A DNA stretch of 12,781 bases from Actinomycetota bacterium (lineage in GTDB: Bacteria > Actinomycetota > Acidimicrobiia > Acidimicrobiales > Acidimicrobiaceae), in NCBI GenBank assembly GCA_027318945.1, contig DAHVOF010000264.1:1-12781 (forward strand). Reading direction: 5' to 3'. Shown piece by piece: positions 1-7,278 of the stretch. The notes beneath the pieces are model-generated. The model made no database searches. It had not been told where the DNA came from and saw only the letters and a list, made by a program, of their open reading frames with translations. The translations under genes were made by a program, and so were the position numbers. Numbering within the stretch: the first letter of the stretch is position 1; the number at the start of each line of letters is the position of its first letter.

Positions 1-1
1 C

Positions 2-1600
2 GGACTTGCGATCAAGAACGGCTTTGTCGTCGGATGGGGCGAGCACGAGGCACACGAGATCATAGATGTTAGGGGAGCATACATAACCCCCGGATTTATT
101 GACGGCTACGTGAGCATGGAGTACACCAAGCTTTGGATCGACGCCTTTGTCGACACCGTGCTGCCACATGGAACAACCGCAGTCGCCGCCGACCCATATC
201 AGCTGTCGAGCGTTTTCGGGGTTCGCGGAATCGAAGAGCTTGCCAGCGCAGCTGACAAGCTCCCCTTCACGTTCGGGATTTACGCCTCGAGCTTTGCGCA
301 GTCGTCCCAGTTTGACAGTACGGGAGAGCATGCCGGCGCAGTCGAGATCGCCAAACTAGTGCGGGACTCTGGAGCAATTGGCGTTGGGGGACTCCTAAAC
401 CAAGCAACGATAATCAGTGGCGAGGATGATGTGCTTGCAAAGATCGCCGCTGCGCGTGGACTCAAGGTCATCGGTCACGCACCAGGTGTGGTCGCCTCTC
501 ATCTAGACGCATACCTCAGTGCAGGGGTCGAATCTGACGCGGCATGCATTTCATTCGACGAGGCTCTCGAAAAGCGCCGCAAGGGAATGTGGGTCTTCTT
601 ACGAAATGGAACCATCAGGCAGAACCTCATCGAGCTGATTCCATTAGCCAAAAGCTTAGGAATTCGAAACCTTGCCTTCAGCACCGACGAAAGGGAGCTT
701 GAAGCGACGTTTGCCAGCGGTCACATCGACGAGTGCATCCGCGCTGCGGTCGCGAATGGCGTGTCGCCAGAGGACGCGCTCATAATGGCATCGACTAATC
801 CGGCCGAGTTCCACGGCTTCAGTCGCCTCGGCTATTTGAGCCCTGGTTACCAGGCTGATCTCGTTATTCTTCCAAATCTCAGCGACTTCAAGCCATCGAT
901 GGTATTTCAAAAGGGAACACTTGTCGCGCGATCAGGCAAAACAATGCTCTTTACGGTTCCGAAGACCTCCCCGCCACCGTGGATGCAAGAGACGGTGCAC
1001 GTCGACCTGACAAAGATCGGGCCTGAAAGTTTCTCCTTGCCTCAACCCAAGGGGCAGATCGTAAAAGCGATCTCCATCAACCAAAGTGGTGCCAGCGTGC
1101 GTGAAGTAGAAGTAGAGTTTCACGCCAATGACGCGTTCGTAAACCGCCTCGCAATTCTCGGGCGCAAGAATCTCGGAAAAGATATCGGGATAGGCCTCGT
1201 AGAAGGAATAGGCCTCAAAGAAGGGGCTATAGCTTCGACAGTTGCGCGTGGCCCCCACAGCCTTATAGTTGTGGGTTCCAACACCTCCAACGGGACCGAC
1301 GACATGGCTCAGGCGGTAACTGCCCTCACACAGATGGGAGGAGGACAGGTAGTCGTCAAAAATAGTAAGGTTCTAGCATCGGTCGGCCTGCCAGTTGGCG
1401 GAATTATCTCAACTTTAAGCGCACTAGAGCTGCTTGACGAGCTTCATTCAGTAGATGACGCCGCTCGAAGTCTGGGAACCGATCTGCCGCATCCATTCCG
1501 ACACCTCGACCTCCTATGTCTAGCCGTCATGCCAGAACTACGCATCACAAGCTTGGGCTCGGTCAACGTGGTGAACCTGCTGACCTCATCGCCAAATTAA
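2..1600 (+). CDS. Adenine deaminase-family protein, 5'-truncated by window edge, probably catalytically dead
   Basis: The frame is open from base 2 to the TAA at 1598-1600, so the start lies upstream of the window. GTG at 110 is internal, because family residues precede it (TPGFID at about 89-103). The whole two-domain adenine deaminase (AdeC/Ade) architecture is recognisable: the LPHGTTAV segment, GHAPG, the STDE strand, GHIDECIR, PAEFHGF, PGYQADLVIL, and the C-terminal part with GLKEGAIAS, GGGQVVV and VMPELRITSLG. Active enzymes convert adenine to hypoxanthine with a binuclear metal centre. Here most ligand positions differ: HxH is YVS (107-115), DPHE is DPYQ, the Glu of GLGEVM is Gly (389-391), and SDHE is SDAA. 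Only the His of GHAPG and the Asp of STDE remain. The frame is intact, so this looks like a maintained pseudoenzyme or altered function rather than a decayed gene. Family membership is secure; loss of deaminase activity is inferred. Confidence 0.85.
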   Translation, partial: GLAIKNGFVVGWGEHEAHEIIDVRGAYITPGFIDGYVSMEYTKLWIDAFVDTVLPHGTTAVAADPYQLSSVFGVRGIEELASAADKLPFTFGIYASSFAQSSQFDSTGEHAGAVEIAKLVRDSGAIGVGGLLNQATIISGEDDVLAKIAAARGLKVIGHAPGVVASHLDAYLSAGVESDAACISFDEALEKRRKGMWVFLRNGTIRQNLIELIPLAKSLGIRNLAFSTDERELEATFASGHIDECIRAAVANGVSPEDALIMASTNPAEFHGFSRLGYLSPGYQADLVILPNLSDFKPSMVFQKGTLVARSGKTMLFTVPKTSPPPWMQETVHVDLTKIGPESFSLPQPKGQIVKAISINQSGASVREVEVEFHANDAFVNRLAILGRKNLGKDIGIGLVEGIGLKEGAIASTVARGPHSLIVVGSNTSNGTDDMAQAVTALTQMGGGQVVVKNSKVLASVGLPVGGIISTLSALELLDELHSVDDAARSLGTDLPHPFRHLDLLCLAVMPELRITSLGSVNVVNLLTSSPN

Positions 1601-1628
1601 TGGGAAAGCGCTAATCGTCCAGTCCCGG

Positions 1629-1643
1629 GCCGTGGAAGACGGC
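1629..1643 (+). terminator. Possible hairpin downstream of the adenine deaminase-like gene
   Basis: A perfect 5-bp stem (GCCGT/ACGGC) with a GGAAG loop lies 28 nt after the stop codon at 1600. No U-tract follows on the + strand; an A-run does. It would be an atypical, U-less terminator at best. Confidence 0.25.
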
Positions 1644-1731
1644 AAAAAACCGCACTCTTATTTCAACAACCAAACTCCCAAGTCTTTATCCTTTGGGCGC
1701 CTTGCGACGATTCTCGGTAATATGTCGTTGT

Positions 1732-1739
1732 GCTAGCCT
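1732..1739 (+). promoter_or_regulatory. Possible -10 element for the thiolase gene
   Basis: GCTAGCCT contains TAGCCT (fits TAnnnT) preceded by TG plus one base, an extended -10 arrangement. It lies 53 nt upstream of the thiolase ATG. No convincing -35 is visible at 17-18 nt spacing. The same GCTAG core occurs before other genes in this window. Confidence 0.3.
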
Positions 1740-1792
1740 CGCAACTAGCTGCGTAGGCCGGAGGGCAACATTTCGAGGATAGAGGGAAGCAA

Positions 1793-2968
1793 ATGGAGCA
1801 GGCTGTAATTGTCGATGTGGTGCGCACCCCCGGCGGGAAAAGAGGCGGGAAGCTCGCCGGTTGGCACGCGGTTGATCTCGCGAGCGAGCCGCTTAAAGCG
1901 CTGGTAAAAAGGAATGACATCGACCCAGCTCTTATCGAAGACGTGATAATGGGCTGCGTAACCCAGATCGGTGAGCAGTCGGTCAACATCGCCAGAAATG
2001 CTGCATTGGCAGCCGGATTTCCTGAATCTGTATGCGGCACCACAATAGACCGCCAGTGCGGGTCCTCCCAGCAAGCTGCTACGTTCGCAGCGCAGTCGAT
2101 CATGAGCGGATCTCAAGACGTGGTGATTGCTGCGGGAATCGAGTGCATGACCAGGATCCCGCTAGGGGCCAACATGTCGAGCGGACCCGGAGTTCCATTC
2201 GGACCCACGATTGCAGAAAGATACCGCGACAAAGGCGGGATCGTGCCGCAGGGTATCAGTGCGGAAATGATTGCAGACATGTGGGGCCTCTCGAGAGAAG
2301 ACCTCGACGAGTACTCCTACCGTAGCCACATGAGAGCGGAGAAAGCCAGAGTCGAACGCCGTTTCGACAAGGAAATACTTGCTGTGAAAGTAAAAGGTTC
2401 CAAGGGCGATGAGTCAGGGGAGGTCATCGACTATGACGAAGGAATCCGCCGAGACACTACGATCGAAAAGCTCGCATCGCTGAAGCCGGCTTTCAAAGAA
2501 GGCGGAAGGATCACCGCGGGCAACTCTTCTCAAATCACCGACGGAGCGTCCGCCGCATTGATCATGTCGGAGTCAATGGCCAGCAAGCTCAACCTCAAGC
2601 CGCGTGCCAGATTCGTCAAATTCGCTCTTGCAGGCGTAGACCCTATAACAATGCTGACCGGCCCCATACCTGCCACTCAAAAGGTGCTAGCCAAAGGGGG
2701 CTTCTCTATCGAGGACATGGATCTCATCGAAATCAATGAGGCTTTTGCCTCGGTTGTGCTCGCTTGGGAAAAAGAGCTGAAACCAGACATGAGCAAAGTC
2801 AATCTCAACGGCGGAGCCATATCGCTTGGGCATCCGCTCGGGGCATCGGGAACCAGGCTTCTCGCCACTCTGGTAAATGAATTAGAGAGGTCAGGTGGAC
2901 GATACGGCTTGCAAACCATGTGCGAAGGTGGTGGCTTGGCTAACGCAATGATAATTGAAAGGCTCTGA
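1793..2968 (+). CDS. Thiolase (acetyl-CoA acyltransferase, 3-ketoacyl-CoA thiolase type)
   Basis: This 391-residue protein has the normal length of a degradative or biosynthetic thiolase and a full catalytic set: nucleophile Cys89 in DRQCGSSQQA, NEAF at 315-318, His347 in GHPLGASG, and Cys377 in CEGGGLAN. It should catalyse reversible thiolytic cleavage or Claisen condensation of 3-ketoacyl-CoA in the cytoplasm. The region around Cys89 resembles mycobacterial FadA5/FadA6-like thiolases, but the sequence alone does not decide between acetoacetyl-CoA and longer or steroid-derived substrates. The ATG at 1793 is preceded by a good ribosome binding site, AGAGGGA at 1781-1787. No other beta-oxidation gene is adjacent, so it appears to be a stand-alone unit. 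It is convergent with crgA, with only 18 nt between the two stop codons. Confidence 0.93.
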   Translation: MEQAVIVDVVRTPGGKRGGKLAGWHAVDLASEPLKALVKRNDIDPALIEDVIMGCVTQIGEQSVNIARNAALAAGFPESVCGTTIDRQCGSSQQAATFAAQSIMSGSQDVVIAAGIECMTRIPLGANMSSGPGVPFGPTIAERYRDKGGIVPQGISAEMIADMWGLSREDLDEYSYRSHMRAEKARVERRFDKEILAVKVKGSKGDESGEVIDYDEGIRRDTTIEKLASLKPAFKEGGRITAGNSSQITDGASAALIMSESMASKLNLKPRARFVKFALAGVDPITMLTGPIPATQKVLAKGGFSIEDMDLIEINEAFASVVLAWEKELKPDMSKVNLNGGAISLGHPLGASGTRLLATLVNELERSGGRYGLQTMCEGGGLANAMIIERL

Positions 2969-2981
2969 TCGGCCGTTGCTA

Positions 2982-3001
2982 GCCCGTCACTGATAACGGG
3001 T
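2982..3001. terminator. Possible shared hairpin between the thiolase gene and crgA
   Basis: CCCGT (2983-2987) and ACGGG (2996-3000) form a 5-bp GC-rich stem with an 8-nt loop, plus a possible G-T closing pair. It sits at the convergent junction and overlaps the crgA stop codon. No U-tract follows on either strand, so it is a weak bidirectional terminator candidate. Confidence 0.28.
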
Positions 3002-3271
3002 CGCCAGCCAGAACCCCACTGCCAAGAAGATCAGGCCGGCGAAAAGATACCAGTTCGACGCGCCTCCGGGCAGGATTGTCAGGTAATTGACAATAATGAC
3101 CAGTACTCCGGCAGCCAGAAATCCGAACATCGCATAAAGCATCCACTTCGGCGACCGGTACGATTTGGGCCTTTCCGACTTGGGCGTGTACCTTCCTCGC
3201 CGCTGCTTCAAGCTTTTCCGCGACTTTTCCTGCTTTGCGGATTTGAAATTTAACTTCGGCCATTCAGTCAC
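2987..3271 (-). CDS. crgA: Cell division protein CrgA
   Basis: This is a 94-residue small membrane protein. About 42 N-terminal residues are very basic and cytoplasmic (many Lys/Arg, with the family-like RGRYTPK stretch). Two transmembrane segments follow, about residues 43-67 and 72-90, and a short tail ends WLATRYQ, matching the ...MRWH-type end of CrgA. CrgA is an actinobacterial divisome protein that in Mycobacterium contacts FtsZ, FtsI and other septal factors, and in Streptomyces it tunes sporulation septation. The position next to trpG and the pknB cluster is the conserved one. The start is GTG at 3271. No Shine-Dalgarno sequence precedes it, but a TATCCT -10-like element ends 7 nt upstream, so a leaderless transcript is likely. 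An alternative ATG at 3263 is in another frame and encodes nothing recognisable. Confidence 0.88.
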   Translation of the reverse strand: MTEWPKLNFKSAKQEKSRKSLKQRRGRYTPKSERPKSYRSPKWMLYAMFGFLAAGVLVIIVNYLTILPGGASNWYLFAGLIFLAVGFWLATRYQ

Positions 3272-3277
3272 ATTGGC

Positions 3278-3283
3278 TAGGAT
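3278..3283 (+). promoter_or_regulatory. Possible -10 element of trpG/pabA
   Basis: TAGGAT within GCTAGGAT fits TAnnnT. The hexamer 17 nt upstream (TTCGGC, 3255-3260) matches a -35 only at its TT. The predicted transcription start, about 3290, gives a leader of roughly 30 nt to the ATG at 3321. It overlaps the crgA -10 on the other strand. Confidence 0.32.
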
Positions 3284-3284
3284 A
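3279..3284 (-). promoter_or_regulatory. Likely -10 element of crgA, leaderless
   Basis: Read on the minus strand this is TATCCT, followed by 7 nt and then the GTG start of crgA. That spacing puts the transcription start at or one base from the start codon. No convincing -35 hexamer is visible upstream. Confidence 0.4.
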
Positions 3285-3320
3285 GTAGAGCACGGCCGCC
3301 AATGGGTTAGCGCGGGCTTA

Positions 3321-3959
3321 ATGCAGATAAAAAACTGGATAAACGTGCAGAAGAATACTAGAGCTCAAAGAATCGTTGTCATAGATAACTATGACTCCTT
3401 CGTCTACAACCTGGTTCAGTATCTAGGCGAAGCAGGAGCCGAACCGATTGTCTACCGCAATGACAAGATCTCCGCTAGGGCGGTGATCGATCTCGCGCCC
3501 GACGGAATACTGATATCGCCTGGTCCCGGCGTACCGAGCCAAGCGGGAATTTCCGAGGAACTCGTGCGGATGGGGCCTGAAAGCGGCATTCCTCTATTCG
3601 GAGTTTGCTTGGGCCACCAGGCAATCGGTGAAGTCTTTGGGTCTCAGGTGGTGCGAGCTCCATATCTGATGCACGGCAAAACTTCAATGATCAGCCATGA
3701 CGGAAGAGGCATGTTCAAAGGGCTTCCAAACCCCTTCAGAGCCACGAGGTACCACTCCCTGATAGTGGCCGAGGACGGCCTTTCTTCAGAGCTCGAGATC
3801 TCCGCAACAAGCGAAGACGGCCTGATCATGGGACTTCGCCACCGCAGCATGCCGGTCGAGGGTGTGCAGTTCCACCCGGAGTCCATTTACACCGACTCAG
3901 GAAAGGCGATAATCCGAAACTTCCTCGATATGGCCAAGGCGACCGCTAGTTCAAATTGA
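3321..3959 (+). CDS. trpG: Glutamine amidotransferase subunit of anthranilate / aminodeoxychorismate synthase
   Basis: This is a class I glutamine amidotransferase that hydrolyses glutamine and channels ammonia to a chorismate-using partner (TrpE for anthranilate or PabB for p-aminobenzoate). The 212-residue product has IVVIDNYDSF near the N-terminus, the oxyanion segment SPGPGVP, nucleophile Cys96 in GVCLGHQ, and the His185/Glu187 dyad in QFHPES. MHGK and YHSL, typical of TrpG/PabA, are also present. The frame stays open upstream to 3165, but that part overlaps crgA and does not match the family. The ATG at 3321 adds 18 residues before the first family residues; GTG at 3345 would fit family length equally well. 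Neither has a clear ribosome binding site. No trpE or pabB is adjacent. The same gene sits beside pknB in Mycobacterium (Rv0013), where trpG and pabA roles are both discussed. Confidence 0.9.
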   Translation: MQIKNWINVQKNTRAQRIVVIDNYDSFVYNLVQYLGEAGAEPIVYRNDKISARAVIDLAPDGILISPGPGVPSQAGISEELVRMGPESGIPLFGVCLGHQAIGEVFGSQVVRAPYLMHGKTSMISHDGRGMFKGLPNPFRATRYHSLIVAEDGLSSELEISATSEDGLIMGLRHRSMPVEGVQFHPESIYTDSGKAIIRNFLDMAKATASSN

Positions 3960-4011
3960 CAAGTCTTTGCGACAGGTCAATAGTTCTGCAACTTTTCCCA
4001 GCGTATCAGGC

Positions 4012-5778
4012 TCAACCGGCCAATGTAGTTGTCGTAGTCGAGCTCGGCACGGTCGTGGTGGTGGATCCGCTCGGCAATGTTGTCGTAGTAGACGAGCCCG
4101 GTCCCTGGGATACCACGACATCCACTGCACTGTTCGGCGCCACCGTCGTACCAGCGGCTGGGTTGGTAGATATAACGTCACCGTTCGCTATCGTCGGCGA
4201 CGCCGCGTAAGTGACATTCCCCAACGTTAAACTGTCCGCTCCGAGCGTATTTGCGGCTTGCGCTACCGGTTGACCAACTACATTTGGAACGCTTATCTGA
4301 GATGGACCATTTGAAACGTCAAGAGATACGGTTGAACCCTCGGGAGCCTGAGTTGACGCACCCGGAGTTTCTGACGTAACCGTCCCGACTGCAGCTGGGT
4401 TGTTTATGTACCTAGTCGTAACCACGAATTTCGCGGCAAGAAGAGTGGACTCTGCTGACGCTACGGTCTGGCCGACCACATTCGGAATAGAGACGGTTTT
4501 CGCGCCTGAGCTCACGACCAACGCGACAGACACGCCCTTTTTGACGGAGGTGCCGGCGCCAGGATTTTCCGATAAGACAGTGCCAGCCACCTCGTTCGAG
4601 GTCTGCTTAGAAATAGTGTAGGCAAGTCCTTCATTTTTGAGTGTGGCGGTCGCATTAGATTGACTCTCACCGACAATTGCGGGAACCAAAACCGTTTCAG
4701 GAGAAGTCGAAAGCTTGGCATTGCGTGCGTTCAGAAAATATTTGGCGCCCAGAAGAAGCACTCCAATGATGACGACAAGCGCTACAATCCCGATCAGCAG
4801 CCAATTTGTCCCTCGCTCAGTTCCGTCGACGGGGACCATCGGAGAGGTGCGAGTGACAGGGCTTGTCTGACTAGGGGTCCGAGGAATATCGACGATGCTA
4901 AGAACCTGCGTTGCATCGAGATCCGACCCCGAAAGAGCCCTCACCTCCTGATGGTTCAAAAATCTTCGCAGGTCGTCCGCCATCTCGGTGGCGCTCTGGT
5001 ACCTAAGCTCAGGATCTTTCGCCATCCCCTTCATAACGATCGCCTCCAAGGCCTTCGGAATTGAGGGGATCAGTGCCGTCGGCATCGGTGCCTCTTCGCG
5101 CACGTGTTTGTAGGCTATCGCCAGTGGAGTCTCACCCGAAAACGGAACTCTTCCAACCAGCATCTCGTAAAGAACCACGGCAAGCGAGTAGACGTCGCTG
5201 CGACCATCAACAACCAGACCCTGCGCCTGCTCGGGAGAGATGTAAGTGGCTGTGCCCATCACAGCCCCAGTCTGGGTCAAATCGCCGTCAGCCGTCGCTG
5301 CCCGAGCAATTCCAAAGTCCGTCACCTTGACCTGGCCATCTTCAGTCAAAAGGACGTTGGAAGGCTTCACGTCACGGTGAATGACCCCATGCTTATGTGC
5401 GAAAGCGAGCGAGGCTGCAACATCAGAAGCGATAGAGGCGGCTTTTTCCGGATCGAGCCTGCCGCTCTCCTTTATGAGCGAGGCGAGAGTAACGCCTTCC
5501 ACAAGCTCCATGACGATGTAGTAGGTGTTATCAGCCTCGCCCCAGTCGAACACTGAGACGATGTTCGGATGGGAAAGGTTCGCAGCGGCCTGAGCCTCTC
5601 TCCTGAAGCGTTCCACAAAGGAGACGTTAACGGAAAGCTCCGGAAAGAGAACTTTCAACGCCACAGGCCTATCCAACAGCTGATCCTTCGCCATGAAAAC
5701 CTCGGCCATGCCGCCGCGAGCGATCTTTTGCATCAACTCGTATCGTCCACCGTAAGGCTTGCTTTCAGTTGGGAGCAT
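4012..5778 (-). CDS. pknB: Ser/Thr protein kinase PknB with PASTA domains
   Basis: This is a transmembrane eukaryotic-type kinase of 588 residues, counted from the ATG at 5778. The kinase domain spans about 13-275, with the PknB-type glycine loop ARGGMAEV, Lys42 in ALKV, HRDVKPSN with catalytic Asp136, DFG Asp154, activation-loop threonines 168 and 170 in LTQTG, and SPE. A juxtamembrane linker and one transmembrane helix (about 326-346) follow. Outside are three PASTA repeats, each starting with VPxxVG or IPNVVG, at about 363-425, 428-491 and 494-559; Mycobacterium PknB has four. The protein ends in a Thr/Ser-rich tail. PASTA domains bind muropeptides or lipid II, and the kinase controls wall synthesis and division. 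It is the last gene of the operon. An alternative TTG at 5799 directly follows the pbpA stop but lacks a ribosome binding site; AGAAGG at 5791-5796 favours the ATG, with somewhat long spacing. Confidence 0.95.
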   Translation of the reverse strand: MLPTESKPYGGRYELMQKIARGGMAEVFMAKDQLLDRPVALKVLFPELSVNVSFVERFRREAQAAANLSHPNIVSVFDWGEADNTYYIVMELVEGVTLASLIKESGRLDPEKAASIASDVAASLAFAHKHGVIHRDVKPSNVLLTEDGQVKVTDFGIARAATADGDLTQTGAVMGTATYISPEQAQGLVVDGRSDVYSLAVVLYEMLVGRVPFSGETPLAIAYKHVREEAPMPTALIPSIPKALEAIVMKGMAKDPELRYQSATEMADDLRRFLNHQEVRALSGSDLDATQVLSIVDIPRTPSQTSPVTRTSPMVPVDGTERGTNWLLIGIVALVVIIGVLLLGAKYFLNARNAKLSTSPETVLVPAIVGESQSNATATLKNEGLAYTISKQTSNEVAGTVLSENPGAGTSVKKGVSVALVVSSGAKTVSIPNVVGQTVASAESTLLAAKFVVTTRYINNPAAVGTVTSETPGASTQAPEGSTVSLDVSNGPSQISVPNVVGQPVAQAANTLGADSLTLGNVTYAASPTIANGDVISTNPAAGTTVAPNSAVDVVVSQGPGSSTTTTLPSGSTTTTVPSSTTTTTLAG

Positions 5779-5799
5779 TGCTTTTTTACGCCTTCTCAA

Positions 5800-7278
5800 T
5801 CAGGAGAGCCCTAAGGCCATCTGGATCATGGATTTCACTACAGGCCCGGCATATTGGGCGCCAGTCGAGTTTGAGGAGAGACCATTTTGAGCCGGAACTA
5901 CCACGGCAACCGCAATTTTAGGATTCTGTGCAGGCGCAAACGCAACCATCCAGTTATCTGACCCAGAAAGCGACAGATTGTTCGATGCCGTTAGATTTGT
6001 CTGAGCCGTGCCCGTTTTGGCTGCAATCTCAACTCCTGGGATGGCGATGCCCTGAGCAGTTCCGCTCTTTACAACACCAACCATGAGCTGGGTCACTTGC
6101 GCGGCTGTACTGGCAGAGGTCGCTTGCTTCCAGAGCTTCGGCACGTAATTCTTCACGACCTGATCTTGGTAATTTCTAATCTGGCCCATCAGATGAGGGG
6201 TCATGATAGCTCCGTGATCTGCAATCGCAGACCCGGCAAGCGCCATCTGAAGCGCAGTTGCTGAAACATTTTCCTGACCAATTGCAGAATATGCAAGACC
6301 AGGTATGTTCCGGGCAAAAGAGCTTGCTTTTGGAAATTGGGCCGCGGCCACACCCGGAATGTCCAGCGGCGGAACTTGATTGAAACCAAAAGAATAAGCT
6401 TCATTGTACAGGTTCTGAGCACCCAGCTGCATCCCTATCTGCGCATACGTCGTATCACAACTAACTGCCAGCGCTTCGGCGATAGAGCCGCCGCAACTCT
6501 CGTGTGCGTAATTCGATAGCGTGTTCACTGTGTTAGGCAGCTTGATCTGAGTCTGGTAAGGAAATGTCTCTGAGGCTATTTGAGGCATGTGATCATACAC
6601 GGCGGACGTTGTGACAATCTTGAATGTCGAACCTGGCGGATAGTCCCTACTGGTTGCCCTATCCAGCATGGGTTGGTTAGGATCTGCCAGAAGAGAGTGC
6701 CAGGCAGCCTCGACGGAAGTTGCGTTGTGAGATGCGAGCGCATTGGGATCATAGGAAGGGCTCGAATACATCGCAAGAATAGATCCAGTCGACGGATCGA
6801 TCGCCACCACCGCACCTTTCCGGGAGCCCAGCGCCTTCTGGGCTTCAGCCTGAAGCTTTGCCGATATGGTGAGCACCACGGTGTCAGTCACGTATTTCTG
6901 TTGCGACGAGAAGATGTCTGAAAGTGATGTAAGCGGGTTCGGCTGGGCGACCAGGTAACTGTTGTAGCTCGCTTCGATGCCGCTGGTGCCATAGATCAGC
7001 GAATAATACCCTGTTACGTCCGCGTACAACGGACCATTAGGATACTCCCTTTGGTAATGATACTGGTCGGATACCGGGACCGACTGAGCGAGCACCGTTC
7101 CGTTTCGAGCTACTATCGATCCCCTGGGCTCCGCGCTCGTCGACGAAGCCGTCAGCAAGTTTCCTTGCTTGTTATCGAGCTTGGTGGCTTGAAATATTTG
7201 AATGTTGTTCAGCTGGAGGAAAAGCACCCCGAATAGTGCCGCCAGGAAGATCCCCACTCGTCTGATCCGTCTATCCAC
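5800..7278 (-). CDS. pbpA: Class B penicillin-binding protein PbpA (transpeptidase)
   Basis: This is a membrane-anchored D,D-transpeptidase of 492 residues that cross-links peptidoglycan outside the membrane. It has a short basic N-terminus, one transmembrane helix (about 8-29), a short dimerisation-like region with EPRGSIVARNG, and the transpeptidase domain. Catalytic Ser217 is in STFK and KTG is at 421-423. The SxN position reads SCD (273-275), with Asp instead of Asn. The chosen start is GTG at 7278, which overlaps the end of pstP by 8 nt and immediately precedes the DRRIRRVG anchor. The frame is open up to a TTG at 7323, but that would overlap pstP by 53 nt. Homologues in Mycobacterium (Rv0016c) localise to septa and are regulated by PknB. 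rodA, normally between pstP and pbpA, is missing here. Confidence 0.93.
   Translation of the reverse strand: MDRRIRRVGIFLAALFGVLFLQLNNIQIFQATKLDNKQGNLLTASSTSAEPRGSIVARNGTVLAQSVPVSDQYHYQREYPNGPLYADVTGYYSLIYGTSGIEASYNSYLVAQPNPLTSLSDIFSSQQKYVTDTVVLTISAKLQAEAQKALGSRKGAVVAIDPSTGSILAMYSSPSYDPNALASHNATSVEAAWHSLLADPNQPMLDRATSRDYPPGSTFKIVTTSAVYDHMPQIASETFPYQTQIKLPNTVNTLSNYAHESCGGSIAEALAVSCDTTYAQIGMQLGAQNLYNEAYSFGFNQVPPLDIPGVAAAQFPKASSFARNIPGLAYSAIGQENVSATALQMALAGSAIADHGAIMTPHLMGQIRNYQDQVVKNYVPKLWKQATSASTAAQVTQLMVGVVKSGTAQGIAIPGVEIAAKTGTAQTNLTASNNLSLSGSDNWMVAFAPAQNPKIAVAVVVPAQNGLSSNSTGAQYAGPVVKSMIQMALGLS

Noticed and set aside
3165..3320. Upstream extension of the trpG frame to an ATG at 3165
   Set aside because: It overlaps the oppositely oriented crgA coding region, and the extra residues do not resemble the amidotransferase family.
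3955..3981. ATTGAC/GTCAAT inverted repeat between the convergent trpG and pknB ends
   Set aside because: Only 6 bp, AT-rich, with a 15-nt loop and no U-tract; too weak to call a terminator.
4660..5556. Several plus-strand frames of 80-150 codons opposite pknB
   Set aside because: They are shadows of the kinase coding sequence, with no recognisable domains and no ribosome binding sites.
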